DNA from: Geodermatophilaceae bacterium
Lineage (GTDB): Bacteria; Actinomycetota; Actinomycetes; Mycobacteriales; Geodermatophilaceae
Length of the DNA stretch: 28,341 nucleotides
Direction of reading: 5' to 3'
Assembly: GCA_013696785.1 (NCBI GenBank)
Contig: JACCXW010000428.1
Location: 1 to 28,341 of the forward strand
Shown: positions 7,361-14,628 of the stretch, one piece after another
How the letters are laid out: each line of letters opens with the position of its first letter
Position numbering within the stretch: position 1 is the stretch's first letter
Position numbers and translations under genes: made by a program
The notes under the pieces: model-generated
Database searches by the model: none
Seen by the model: only the letters and a program-made list of their open reading frames with translations
What the model was told of the DNA's origin: nothing

Positions 7361-7792
7361 CTAGGGGCAGTCGACCCACTCGTCGGTACCGTCGCTGAAC
7401 AGCTGCCGCTTCCAGATCGGGAGCCGGTGCTTCACCTCGTCGACAAGCCGAGCGCATGCCTCGAAGGCCTCGCGCCGGTGTGCGCTGCTCACCGCGCAGG
7501 CCAAGGCGACGTCGCCGACGGTCAGCTTCCCGATCCGGTGCGAGACGGCGACGGCGTAGATCCCGTCCAAGGCTGCGATCTCCGCCGCCACCTCGGCGAC
7601 GATCTGCACGGCGGTCGGATGCCCGACGTACTCCAGCGCCTCGACGCCCCGACCGCCGTCGTGGTCGCGGACGACGCCTGCGAAGCTCACCACCGCACCG
7701 GCTCCCGGGTTCGACACCAGCGCCTCATGCTCGGCCACGGACAGGGCAGCATCGACGACGACCGCACGGGCGACGGAACTCTGGACCTGCAT
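7361..7792 (-). CDS. moaE: Molybdopterin synthase catalytic subunit MoaE
   Basis: A 143-residue protein that, with MoaD, converts cyclic pyranopterin monophosphate to molybdopterin. Family signatures are present: GAVVSFAGVVRDHDGG near the N-terminus, HRIGKLTVGDVAL, VSSAHRREAFEACARLVDEVK, and the active-site segment KHRLPIWKRQLFSDG near the C-terminus. The ATG at 7792 is chosen because it lies 5 nt after the stop of the mocA-like gene; the frame stays open upstream into that gene but without similarity. It is the last gene of the six-gene molybdenum operon. Palindromic repeat B follows the stop. Confidence 0.95.
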   Translation of the reverse strand: MQVQSSVARAVVVDAALSVAEHEALVSNPGAGAVVSFAGVVRDHDGGRGVEALEYVGHPTAVQIVAEVAAEIAALDGIYAVAVSHRIGKLTVGDVALACAVSSAHRREAFEACARLVDEVKHRLPIWKRQLFSDGTDEWVDCP

Positions 7793-7797
7793 GGGCG

Positions 7798-8379
7798 TCA
7801 ACGGTAGTCCGAGCTCGGCAGGTCGCCTTGAGTGTCGATGTCCTCCGGGCTGGCGATGTCCGCGCACGGCACCTCTACGACGAGATCGGCATGGGCGAGC
7901 AGGAACGGTCTGGCGCCGGTGTCACCGACCGCCGCCTTGGCCACGTCCGCCCAATGCTCACGGCCAAGCAGGACGGGGTGGCCGCGGCGGCCGTCGTACG
8001 TCGCCACCGCCACCACAGCCGGCTCGGCGTACGTCGACATCCGTGCCACCGCGGTCGCGCCGATCCCCGGCGTGTCGACCAGTAGCACCATCGCCGCATC
8101 CGCGGTCGACGGCAACGCTGCCAGCCCGGCACCCAGCGAAGATCCCATCCCGTCGGCCCAGTCCTCGTTGACGACGACATCGGCCCCAGCCGCGAGCTCG
8201 CGAGCCAACTCCGCCTGGGCCCCCAGTACGACGAGGACCGGCGCGCATCCACCGTCCCGCAGGGCGTCAATGGCCCGCCGCAGGAACGATGTGCCGTCCG
8301 GCAGCACTGCCAGCGCCTTGGGCGATCCGAAGCGGCGGCCGGCCCCCGCGGCGAGCAACAGTCCCGCGATCCGAGCCAC
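7798..8379 (-). CDS. MocA/MobA-like molybdenum cofactor nucleotidyltransferase
   Basis: A 193-residue NTP transferase. The N-terminal nucleotide-binding loop is GLLLAAGAGRRFGSPKA (residues 6-22). The segment NEDWADGMGSSLGAGLAAL and the later GHPVLLGREHW are typical of MocA-type molybdopterin cytidylyltransferases, as opposed to classical MobA guanylyltransferases. LLVDTPG supplies the metal-binding Asp. MocA makes the cytosine-dinucleotide cofactor used by xanthine-dehydrogenase-family enzymes, matching the XdhC/CoxE/MoxR set nearby. The start is GTG 8379, 1 nt after the modC stop. CTP rather than GTP specificity is inferred from similarity alone. Confidence 0.85.
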   Translation of the reverse strand: MARIAGLLLAAGAGRRFGSPKALAVLPDGTSFLRRAIDALRDGGCAPVLVVLGAQAELARELAAGADVVVNEDWADGMGSSLGAGLAALPSTADAAMVLLVDTPGIGATAVARMSTYAEPAVVAVATYDGRRGHPVLLGREHWADVAKAAVGDTGARPFLLAHADLVVEVPCADIASPEDIDTQGDLPSSDYR

Positions 8380-8380
8380 G

Positions 8381-9433
8381 TCACGCAGGATAGGCGGCGA
8401 CCTCGTTGGCCTTGACCGAAGCCCAGAAGCGGGCACCGATGACAAGATCGAGCTCGGCCGCGGCTTCCGGGGTCACGTCGGCGGTCAGCGGCACCTCACC
8501 ATGCAGGTCGACACGCAGAGTCTCGCCGTACGGCGTGACGCCGCCAACGGTGACCGCCCAGACGTTGCGCGGGCTCCCGTCAGGACGGGTCCGGTAGAGG
8601 GCGACCGCCGCCGGTCGGATCGCGACGAACACCGGACCGTTGGTCGGTTCCGCGACCTGCACCGCCGCTCCGCTGTCGAGGACGACCGCTCGGCCCTGCG
8701 CGGTGCCGGACAGCAATGACAGCCCGACCAGCCGCGCGACGTAGTCCGTGCGCGGTCGACGGGACACCTCGACCGGCGTGCCGACCTGCACCACCCGTCC
8801 CCGCTCGATGACCACGAGCCGGTCGGCGAGGGCCATCGCGTCCACCGGGTCGTGCGTCACGAGAACGGTCGCGCCCGGATAGTCGGCGAGGTGGTGCCGA
8901 AGGTCTGCCCGCACATCCAGCTTGGTGCGTGCGTCCAGCGCGGACAGCGGTTCGTCCAGCAACAGCAGCCTGGGGTCACCGGCCAGTGCCCGAGCGAGCG
9001 CGACCCGCTGCGCCTGCCCGCCGGACAGGGATCGCGGTTTCGCGGAGCTGTAGTCGGCCAGGTCCATCCGCGCGACCCATTCGCCGGCTATCGCTCGAGC
9101 GGCCTGCCGCGACTCACCCCGAGCTCGCAGCCCGAAGGCGACATTGTCCACAGTGGACAAATGAGGGAAGAGCAGGTGGTCCTGGAAGACCATGCCGATC
9201 GGCCGGTGATGCGGTGGGACCCGGATGCCGACGGCAGGCTCGTCGAGCAGTTTCCCGTCGAGGCTGATCCGACCGCCATGGGGTGCGGTCAGGCCGGCCA
9301 GCACACGCAGCAGCGTCGACTTACCGGCACCGTTGGGTCCCAGTACCGCAAGCACCTCGCCGGGCCCGACCTCGAACGAGACGTCGACGTGCAGAGTCCC
9401 CCGCTGCAGCACCACGTGGGCGTCGAGACTCAC
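8381..9433 (-). CDS. modC: Molybdate ABC transporter ATP-binding protein ModC
   Basis: A 350-residue ABC ATPase. The Walker A is GPNGAGKST (about 32-40), the signature LSGGQ (136-140), the Walker B LLLLDEP, and the H-loop VTHD (His 194). A C-terminal region of about 120 residues fits the TOBE/MOP molybdate-binding domain usual in ModC. The GTG at 9433 is chosen because it makes a GTGA overlap with the modB stop; another GTG five codons upstream (9448) is possible. It energises molybdate import with ModB. It is followed after 1 nt by the mocA-like gene. The iterated 13-mer palindrome lies inside at 9146-9158. Confidence 0.95.
   Translation of the reverse strand: MSLDAHVVLQRGTLHVDVSFEVGPGEVLAVLGPNGAGKSTLLRVLAGLTAPHGGRISLDGKLLDEPAVGIRVPPHHRPIGMVFQDHLLFPHLSTVDNVAFGLRARGESRQAARAIAGEWVARMDLADYSSAKPRSLSGGQAQRVALARALAGDPRLLLLDEPLSALDARTKLDVRADLRHHLADYPGATVLVTHDPVDAMALADRLVVIERGRVVQVGTPVEVSRRPRTDYVARLVGLSLLSGTAQGRAVVLDSGAAVQVAEPTNGPVFVAIRPAAVALYRTRPDGSPRNVWAVTVGGVTPYGETLRVDLHGEVPLTADVTPEAAAELDLVIGARFWASVKANEVAAYPA
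9146..9158. repeat. Iterated palindrome GTCCACWGTGGAC, copy 2
   Basis: This copy has a central A on the plus strand, and palindromy extends to 17 bases (9144-9160). On the coding strand of modC it again encodes Ser-Thr-Val-Asp with the same four codons as in moaD. Confidence 0.7.
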
Positions 9434-10248
9434 GTGCGCATCAGCCACCGGTCGCGCAGAAACATCAACGTGAAGAGGGATACCGCGAGCATCACCAGGC
9501 TCAGGGCGATCGCGGCTTCGGGATCACTCTCCAGCGCCAGGTAGACCGCGAGCGGCATCGTCCTCGTCGTGCCCGGGAAGTTGCCGGCGAAGGTGATCGT
9601 CGCCCCGAACTCCCCGAGCGCCCGGGCCCAGCAGAGCACCGCTCCGGCCGCGATTCCCGGCGCCACCAACGGAAGCGTCACCCGCCGGAACGTCGTCGCC
9701 CGGCTGGCTCCGAGAGTCGCCGCCGCATCCTCGTACCGTCGATCAGCCGCCCGCAGGGCACCCTCGACGGTGATGATGAGGAAGGGCATGGCGACGAACG
9801 TCTCGGCCAGCACGACTGCCGAGGTGGTGAACGGGAAGGACACGCCGGTCGCGTCGTACAGCGGCCCGCCGACGACGCCCCGGCGGCCGAGGGCGAAGAA
9901 CAGCGCGACCCCCCCGACGACCGGAGGCAGCACCAACGGCACCGTGACCAACGCCCGCAGGATCGTCCGGCCTCGCAGCTGGCTGCGCGCCAGCACCCAG
10001 GCCAGTGGCACGCCGACGACCAGCGAGATCAGGGTGGCCAGCGAGGCGCTGATGAGCGACAGTCGCAGGGCTTGCCGGACGGCCGGTTCGGCCAACAGCG
10101 ACCCGAGCGTCGACCAGGGCGCCCGGATGAGCAGCGCGACCAGTGGCAGCACCAGAAACGCGACCGCCAGGGCCGCGGGGACGAGAAGCACGGCGGGTAC
10201 GCCCGTAGCACCGTCGACCTGCCGCTCGACCCGCCCACGCTGACTCAC
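9430..10248 (-). CDS. modB: Molybdate ABC transporter permease ModB
   Basis: A 272-residue inner-membrane permease with about six hydrophobic segments. The cytoplasmic coupling (EAA) loop is visible as YEDAAATLGASRATTFRRVTL, and the ModB-typical ALGEFGATITFAGNFPG follows. It starts at GTG 10248, 16 nt after the modA stop, and overlaps modC by 4 nt. With ModA and ModC it forms the high-affinity molybdate (and probably tungstate) importer. The first 15 residues are polar and cytoplasmic. Confidence 0.95.
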   Translation of the reverse strand: MSQRGRVERQVDGATGVPAVLLVPAALAVAFLVLPLVALLIRAPWSTLGSLLAEPAVRQALRLSLISASLATLISLVVGVPLAWVLARSQLRGRTILRALVTVPLVLPPVVGGVALFFALGRRGVVGGPLYDATGVSFPFTTSAVVLAETFVAMPFLIITVEGALRAADRRYEDAAATLGASRATTFRRVTLPLVAPGIAAGAVLCWARALGEFGATITFAGNFPGTTRTMPLAVYLALESDPEAAIALSLVMLAVSLFTLMFLRDRWLMRT

Positions 10249-10264
10249 GGGGCAAGAGTAGGCA

Positions 10265-11077
10265 TCAAGGCAGCTGGAAGCCGGCCTCCTCGAACGCGGC
10301 CAGGCCCACCTCCGACAGTACGAACTCGACCCACGCCGCGGCGGCGTCAGGGTTCGGCGCGTCGGTGAGGGTGGTGATCAGGTAGTCGTTGACGGCATCG
10401 GCCGACTCCGGAAAGTCGATTCCCTCGACAGCGTCACCCGAGACGAGCACGTCGGTCTTGTAGACCAACGCCGCGTCCACCTCGCCGAGCTCGACCTTCG
10501 TCAACGCCGCCCGTACGTCGGACTCGAGGGTGTCCGGCTGCGGCGTCAGCCCGGCCGCTTCGAAGACCTTGATCGCGGCGGTGCCACAGGGAACGTCCTC
10601 GGCGCACAGGGCGATGGTCAGCTCTGGATTGGTGAAGTCCTCGAGGCCGGTGACTCCGGCCGGATTCCCAGCCGGTACGGCGATCTGCAACGTGTTCTGG
10701 ACGAAGATCGTGGGCTCCTCGGCGTTCAGGCCGGCGTCGACGACGGTCTGCATGGTCGTCGGGCTGGCGGAGGCGAAGACGTCGGCCGGCGCGGCCTGCA
10801 CGATCCCTTCGGCGAGGGTCGAACTGCCCGCGAAGTTGAAGTTGTCGACAACGGTCACGTCCGGGTGCTCGGCCTCGAACTGCTCGCCCAACGAGGTGAA
10901 TACATCGGTCAGGGATGCCGCCGCGAACACGGTGAGCGCTCCGGTGAGCGTGTCCTCGCTGGCCGTCGCCGAGCCGGATCCGCTGCCCGTCTGGTCGTTG
11001 GCGGTCTGCTCGTCGTCTCCACAGCCGACCAGCGCGAGCAGCAGAACGGTCGTGGCGAGCAGGGAAATGCGCCTCAC
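10265..11077 (-). CDS. modA: Molybdate-binding lipoprotein ModA
   Basis: A 270-residue extracytoplasmic solute-binding protein. The N-terminus is a lipoprotein signal: MRR, a hydrophobic core, then lipobox LVGC with Cys 19 as the lipid anchor. A Ser/Gly/Thr-rich linker (about 25-40) follows. The mature part starts LTVFAAASLTDVF and has FNFAGSSTLAEGI and ADVFASASP, the ModA oxyanion-contact regions. It binds molybdate outside the membrane and delivers it to ModBC. The GTG at 11077 overlaps the stop of the upstream regulator by 4 nt (GTGA), so the regulator and transporter are coupled. Confidence 0.95.
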   Translation of the reverse strand: MRRISLLATTVLLLALVGCGDDEQTANDQTGSGSGSATASEDTLTGALTVFAAASLTDVFTSLGEQFEAEHPDVTVVDNFNFAGSSTLAEGIVQAAPADVFASASPTTMQTVVDAGLNAEEPTIFVQNTLQIAVPAGNPAGVTGLEDFTNPELTIALCAEDVPCGTAAIKVFEAAGLTPQPDTLESDVRAALTKVELGEVDAALVYKTDVLVSGDAVEGIDFPESADAVNDYLITTLTDAPNPDAAAAWVEFVLSEVGLAAFEEAGFQLP

Positions 11078-11496
11078 GAGTCCCCCGGTATCCCGATGAC
11101 GACCTGAGTGGACTTCACCGAGGCCACCGCAACGACGCCCGGTTCCAGTCCCAGCTCGTCCGCCGCCTCGCGGCTCATCAGCGAGACCACCCGGAACGGC
11201 CCGGCCTGCAACTCGACCTGGGCCATCACGGTGTCCTTGACCACGCGCGTGACGATTCCGCGAAAACGGTTGCGGGCGGACTCCCGGCCGAGACCTGCCG
11301 GTACCGCCGCCAGCCCGTCGCCGGCAGCCAACTCGCGGGCGAGTTCGGCCAACTCGGCCCCCGCGATCTCCAACCGGCCCTGCTCGCCGCGGCTGGTGTG
11401 CAGCCGACCCGAATCCGCCCAGCGGCGGACCGTGTCATCGCTGACACCGAGCAGATCAGCCGCCTCACTGATTCGGAATGTGGTCACCGTTGTCAT
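11074..11496 (-). CDS. HTH-TOBE domain regulator of the mod operon
   Basis: A 140-residue protein. An excisionase/MerR-type helix-turn-helix lies at about 7-45 (FRISEAADLLGVSDDTVRRW), and a TOBE/MOP domain at about 72-138 (NRFRGIVTRVVKDTVMAQVEL ending VKSTQVVIGIP). TOBE domains bind molybdate, so this is probably a molybdate-sensing repressor with the same logic as ModE but a different DNA-binding part. The ATG at 11496 has a GGAG ribosome-binding site 5 nt upstream. That GGAG lies in a perfect 6-bp hairpin stem (11502-11517). It is the first gene of the operon, so it is likely autoregulatory. An upstream extension of the frame to 11631 lacks similarity. Confidence 0.88.
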   Translation of the reverse strand: MTTVTTFRISEAADLLGVSDDTVRRWADSGRLHTSRGEQGRLEIAGAELAELARELAAGDGLAAVPAGLGRESARNRFRGIVTRVVKDTVMAQVELQAGPFRVVSLMSREAADELGLEPGVVAVASVKSTQVVIGIPGDS

Positions 11497-11501
11497 AATA
11501 G

Positions 11502-11517
11502 CTCCGCGACTGCGGAG
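11502..11517 (-). promoter_or_regulatory. Hairpin overlapping the ribosome-binding site of the mod operon regulator
   Basis: On the minus strand the sequence CTCCGC-AGTC-GCGGAG forms a 6-bp GC-rich stem with a 4-nt loop. The 3' arm contains the GGAG that precedes the ATG at 11496 by 5 nt, so folding would hide the ribosome-binding site. The same inverted repeat could instead be a DNA operator. Confidence 0.5.
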
Positions 11518-11614
11518 ACGAAAACCAGATAGCACCGTATCTGCGGCATCATCTCGGCGGGGTCGGCTGGCGAACATCGAGCTTGAGCACGGGACCCAGC
11601 GGCAACTCCCGATG

Positions 11615-11620
11615 TACAGT
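11615..11620 (+). promoter_or_regulatory. Predicted -10 element of the Rrf2-family gene
   Basis: TACAGT fits TANNNT and lies 28 nt before the GTG at 11649. A strong purine-rich ribosome-binding site (ggggggag, 11635-11642) lies between them. No clear -35 is visible. Confidence 0.4.
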
Positions 11621-11648
11621 CCAGAAACCATTGGCGGGGGGAGATGCA

Positions 11649-12104
11649 GTGCACATCTCGGCCAAGGTCGACTACGCCATGCGCGCGCTGGTCGAGTTGG
11701 CCGCCTCGCCTAACCCGCTCGTTCGGACCGAGGATCTCGCGGAGATCCAAGGCATCCCCGCCAGTTTCCTGGAGCGCATCCTCGGTGAGTTGCGCCGCGC
11801 GGGCATCGTCGCCAGCCAGCGCGGTGCGCACGGGGGATACCGGCTGGGCCGTCCGGCCGCCGACATCTCCGTCGCCGACGTCTTCCGGGCCGTCGACGGC
11901 CCGCTGGCCGAGGTGCGCGGGGACCGTCCCGAGGCGAGCAGCTACGCCGGTCCGGCCGAAGCGCTGCGGGAGGTGTGGGTCGCGGTGCGGGCAAGCCTGC
12001 GCTGTGTGCTCGAGGAGGTCTCCGTCGATCAGGTCGCCCGCAACGATCTTCCCGCTGCCGTGCTCGACCTGACCCGGGCACCGGAGGCGTGGGTACGGCG
12101 CTGA
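11649..12104 (+). CDS. Rrf2 family transcriptional regulator
   Basis: A 151-residue protein with the Rrf2 winged helix: ISAKVDYAMRALVELA at the N-terminus, IPASFLERILGELRRAGIV as recognition region, and the hallmark SQRGAHGGYRLGRP wing. ISVADVFRAVDGPL follows. The GTG at 11649 is chosen for its ribosome-binding site ggggggag 6 nt upstream and because it begins at the conserved HISAKVDYA. Iron-sulfur members such as IscR or NsrR carry three Cys in the C-terminal half; here only one (RCVLEE) is seen, so cluster sensing is unlikely. It is divergent from the molybdenum operon across a 152-bp gap, making that operon or itself a plausible target. The signal is unknown. Confidence 0.9.
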   Translation: MHISAKVDYAMRALVELAASPNPLVRTEDLAEIQGIPASFLERILGELRRAGIVASQRGAHGGYRLGRPAADISVADVFRAVDGPLAEVRGDRPEASSYAGPAEALREVWVAVRASLRCVLEEVSVDQVARNDLPAAVLDLTRAPEAWVRR

Positions 12105-12121
12105 GCCCACCACGGATCAGG

Positions 12122-13336
12122 TCAGAACGAATACCCCCACACGACCAGCACAAAGGCGCCGAACCACGCTGAGGCTGCCATCAGCACGGCGCCGACGACG
12201 ACCTGAACGCGCCGACGTGCTCCCGCCAGCGCGATCGCGAGAGGCACGAGCAACGGAAAGATCGGTATCAGGAACCTCGGCTTGGCGCCGACAAACCCGG
12301 CCGCCCCGATGGTGAGCGCGAGTAGGACGGCGGCGTAGACGAGCAGCGGCCACCACATCCGGAGCGCCGCCGCCTCGAGCAGCAAGAGCACGGCCAGGAC
12401 CAACAGGATGTACGTCACGGTCATCACGAAGCCGCTGTCGCCGCCGTATCGCACCTCCTGGGTGAACAGCTTCAGCCCCAGCTCGGTGACATCGTGCCCC
12501 CAGTCCCAATGAGACCCCCACATGTTCTTCTGGATGTAGAACCACGCGTCGAGTCGCCCGACATGGTTCCCGACCCACAGCCACCACAACGGGGTGCCGG
12601 CCAGGGCCAGCAGACCGCCGGCGATCTGGCGGGGGTCTCGCTGCTCGCCATGCCACCACAGCCAGACTGCGTACGCCGCGACGGCCGCACCGATGCCAAG
12701 CCCCGATGAGCGGCTCAAACCGGCGAGCAGAGCCAGCGTTCCGGCCCCGAGCCAGCTCCTGCGATGCAGGAGGACCAGCGCCCAGATCGCCAGCGCGCTG
12801 AATAGCGCCTCGGTGTAGACCATCGACAACACGATCGATAGCGGCTGCGTCGACCACAGCAGCACCAGCGCCACGCCCACCCGGGCCGACCACAGCCGGG
12901 CAGCCAGCACGTACAGCCCGACCGCAGCGACCGCCGCCGCCATCTCCGAGATGAGGATCCCGACGATCGCGGTGTCCAGCCCGGTCACAGCGACGGCCGA
13001 GCGCATCAGCAGCGGGTAGAGCGGAAAGAAACCCAGCGAACCGGTGTTCTCCACCGCCAGGTCCAGCCGGTCGGCGTACCCGTCCTCGGTGATCCGTACG
13101 TACCAGCCACCGTCCCAGACGGACAGCCTGGTCAACGGGTCCTGATCGGCGGTGGTCGCCAGCAGCGCAAGCAGCGCCAGGCCGATGCCGCGAGCGAGCA
13201 CGTGCACCCCGAGGGCGAGCGCGAGACCACGCAGCCAGGGCGACCGGAGCCGCACGGCGCGATGCCGCGCCGCTGGCTCACCGGCTACCTGTGTTCGCTC
13301 GCTCACTCCGGCCGACTCTACGGACGGCGGGGCCAC
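12122..13336 (-). CDS. PIG-V-like mannosyltransferase family membrane protein
   Basis: A 404-residue protein with about nine to ten hydrophobic helices. The first extracytoplasmic loop contains LSVWDGGWYVRITEDGY, the WDGxWY segment expected of GT-C glycosyltransferases of the PIG-V/GPI-mannosyltransferase-like group, whose Asp is catalytic. FFPLYPLLMR follows, another family hallmark. Such enzymes use polyprenyl-phosphate sugars and act on the outer face of the membrane. The GTG at 13336 starts 2 nt after the DUF1501 stop; a second GTG at 13306 is the alternative and would drop ten residues. It is the third gene of the DUF1800-DUF1501 operon. Acceptor and sugar are unknown. Confidence 0.85.
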   Translation of the reverse strand: MAPPSVESAGVSERTQVAGEPAARHRAVRLRSPWLRGLALALGVHVLARGIGLALLALLATTADQDPLTRLSVWDGGWYVRITEDGYADRLDLAVENTGSLGFFPLYPLLMRSAVAVTGLDTAIVGILISEMAAAVAAVGLYVLAARLWSARVGVALVLLWSTQPLSIVLSMVYTEALFSALAIWALVLLHRRSWLGAGTLALLAGLSRSSGLGIGAAVAAYAVWLWWHGEQRDPRQIAGGLLALAGTPLWWLWVGNHVGRLDAWFYIQKNMWGSHWDWGHDVTELGLKLFTQEVRYGGDSGFVMTVTYILLVLAVLLLLEAAALRMWWPLLVYAAVLLALTIGAAGFVGAKPRFLIPIFPLLVPLAIALAGARRRVQVVVGAVLMAASAWFGAFVLVVWGYSF

Positions 13337-13338
13337 GA

Positions 13339-14628
13339 TTAGCGCATGACGCCCAAAGGCCGGTAGGTGAAGCCGGGGAAGACCGTGGAGATGGAACCCA
13401 GCCCGAGGGTGGCCTGGGCGGCCTCACCGAGCACGTCGCGATAGTCGTTCGCGGCGGCAAGGTCGCCCCCCTGCAACGCCGGTTCGGACAATCCGGGCCA
13501 GGCACCGTGGATCTTCTTGCCGTCCACGCCGCCGCCGAGCAGGAACATCACCCCGCCGCGGCCGTGGTCCGTGCCGCCGCTGCCGTTCTCCGCGACCCGA
13601 CGACCGAACTCCGACATCAGCACGACGGTCACGTCGGCGAGCTTCGACCCGAGGTCGGTGGCGAAGGCCGCGACCGTGAGGGACATCGCCCGGAGCTGGT
13701 CGGCCATCGTCCCGACGACCCCGCCGGCCAGGGTGTGCATGTCCCATCCGCCGACATCCACCGTGGCCGCCTTCACACCGGCGCCGGCCTTGATCATGCG
13801 GGCAAGGTCAGCCATGGCGAGGCTGAAGTCGCCAGCGGGATAGCTCGCCCCCGGTCCCGGCCGAGGATCGGTCTTCTGCAGCTCCTCGGCGTCGTCGAGC
13901 ACGCTCAGCGTCTGCAGTCCGTGCTCACCGAGCGGATCGTTCACCCCGGTGTACAGCTTGCTCAGCGCGTCGGTCAGCGCCGGCGTCTGGTCGAGGAGTT
14001 GCAGCGAGTCGAGCCCGACCATGGTGACCACGCCGTCGGCACCGGCAAGGGACCTTGCCGGAGTGAAGCCCTCACAGACGGCGCGGAACGTCGTACCAGG
14101 CCCGCTGAGTTCCACTGCCCGTTCCAGCCAACCCGAGGTCATGGACCCGGTGCCGATCCCGCGCTCGACCACGTCCTGGGACTGGAAATGGCTGTGCGTC
14201 GCGAACGGCGAGGCGACGGCATGCACGATGCCGAGGTTGCCGTTCAGCCAGTACTTGTGAAGTGCCGAGGCAGCCGGGTGCAGTCCGAAGCGGCTGTCCA
14301 GCGGCAACAGGCTGCCGCTCGGGATGCCGATCTGCGGCCGGGCTCGGTTGTAGTCGTTGTCGTTGGCCGGTACCACCGTCGCCAGCCCGTCGAGGCCGCC
14401 GCGCAAGAAGACGACGATCAGTGTCTTTCCGTTGGAGGCGCCAGCGGCGGCGAACGCCACCCGGGTCGTGACCAACTGGGAGCCGAGCGCTGCGGCCGTG
14501 ACCATGCCCGAGCCGGCGAGGAAGGAACGGCGAGTGAAACCGCGGGCCCAGCGGGCCCGCTGGTCGGCCAGGTCGGCCTGGACCTTCGCGGCGGCGGCAA
14601 CGATCGATCCTGTCTTCACAACTCTCAT
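13339..14628 (-). CDS. DUF1501 family protein with Tat signal
   Basis: A 429-residue protein. A twin-arginine signal (FTRRSFLAGSG, Arg 33-34) precedes a hydrophobic stretch ending near VAFAAAG (about residue 60), so it should be exported folded. The body shows the DUF1501 pattern: VVFLRGGLDGL, THSHFQSQDVVERG, VDVGGWDMHT, LMSEFGRRVAENGSGGTDHG and VMFLLGGGVDGKKIHG. DUF1501 is distantly related to the alkaline phosphatase/sulfatase superfamily, and the Asp/His-rich motifs are compatible with metal binding. The biochemical role is not established. The ATG at 14628 overlaps the DUF1800 stop (ATGA). The frame is open far upstream, but that part is out of frame to DUF1800. DUF1501 and DUF1800 genes usually travel as a pair. 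Confidence 0.92.
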   Translation of the reverse strand: MRVVKTGSIVAAAAKVQADLADQRARWARGFTRRSFLAGSGMVTAAALGSQLVTTRVAFAAAGASNGKTLIVVFLRGGLDGLATVVPANDNDYNRARPQIGIPSGSLLPLDSRFGLHPAASALHKYWLNGNLGIVHAVASPFATHSHFQSQDVVERGIGTGSMTSGWLERAVELSGPGTTFRAVCEGFTPARSLAGADGVVTMVGLDSLQLLDQTPALTDALSKLYTGVNDPLGEHGLQTLSVLDDAEELQKTDPRPGPGASYPAGDFSLAMADLARMIKAGAGVKAATVDVGGWDMHTLAGGVVGTMADQLRAMSLTVAAFATDLGSKLADVTVVLMSEFGRRVAENGSGGTDHGRGGVMFLLGGGVDGKKIHGAWPGLSEPALQGGDLAAANDYRDVLGEAAQATLGLGSISTVFPGFTYRPLGVMR

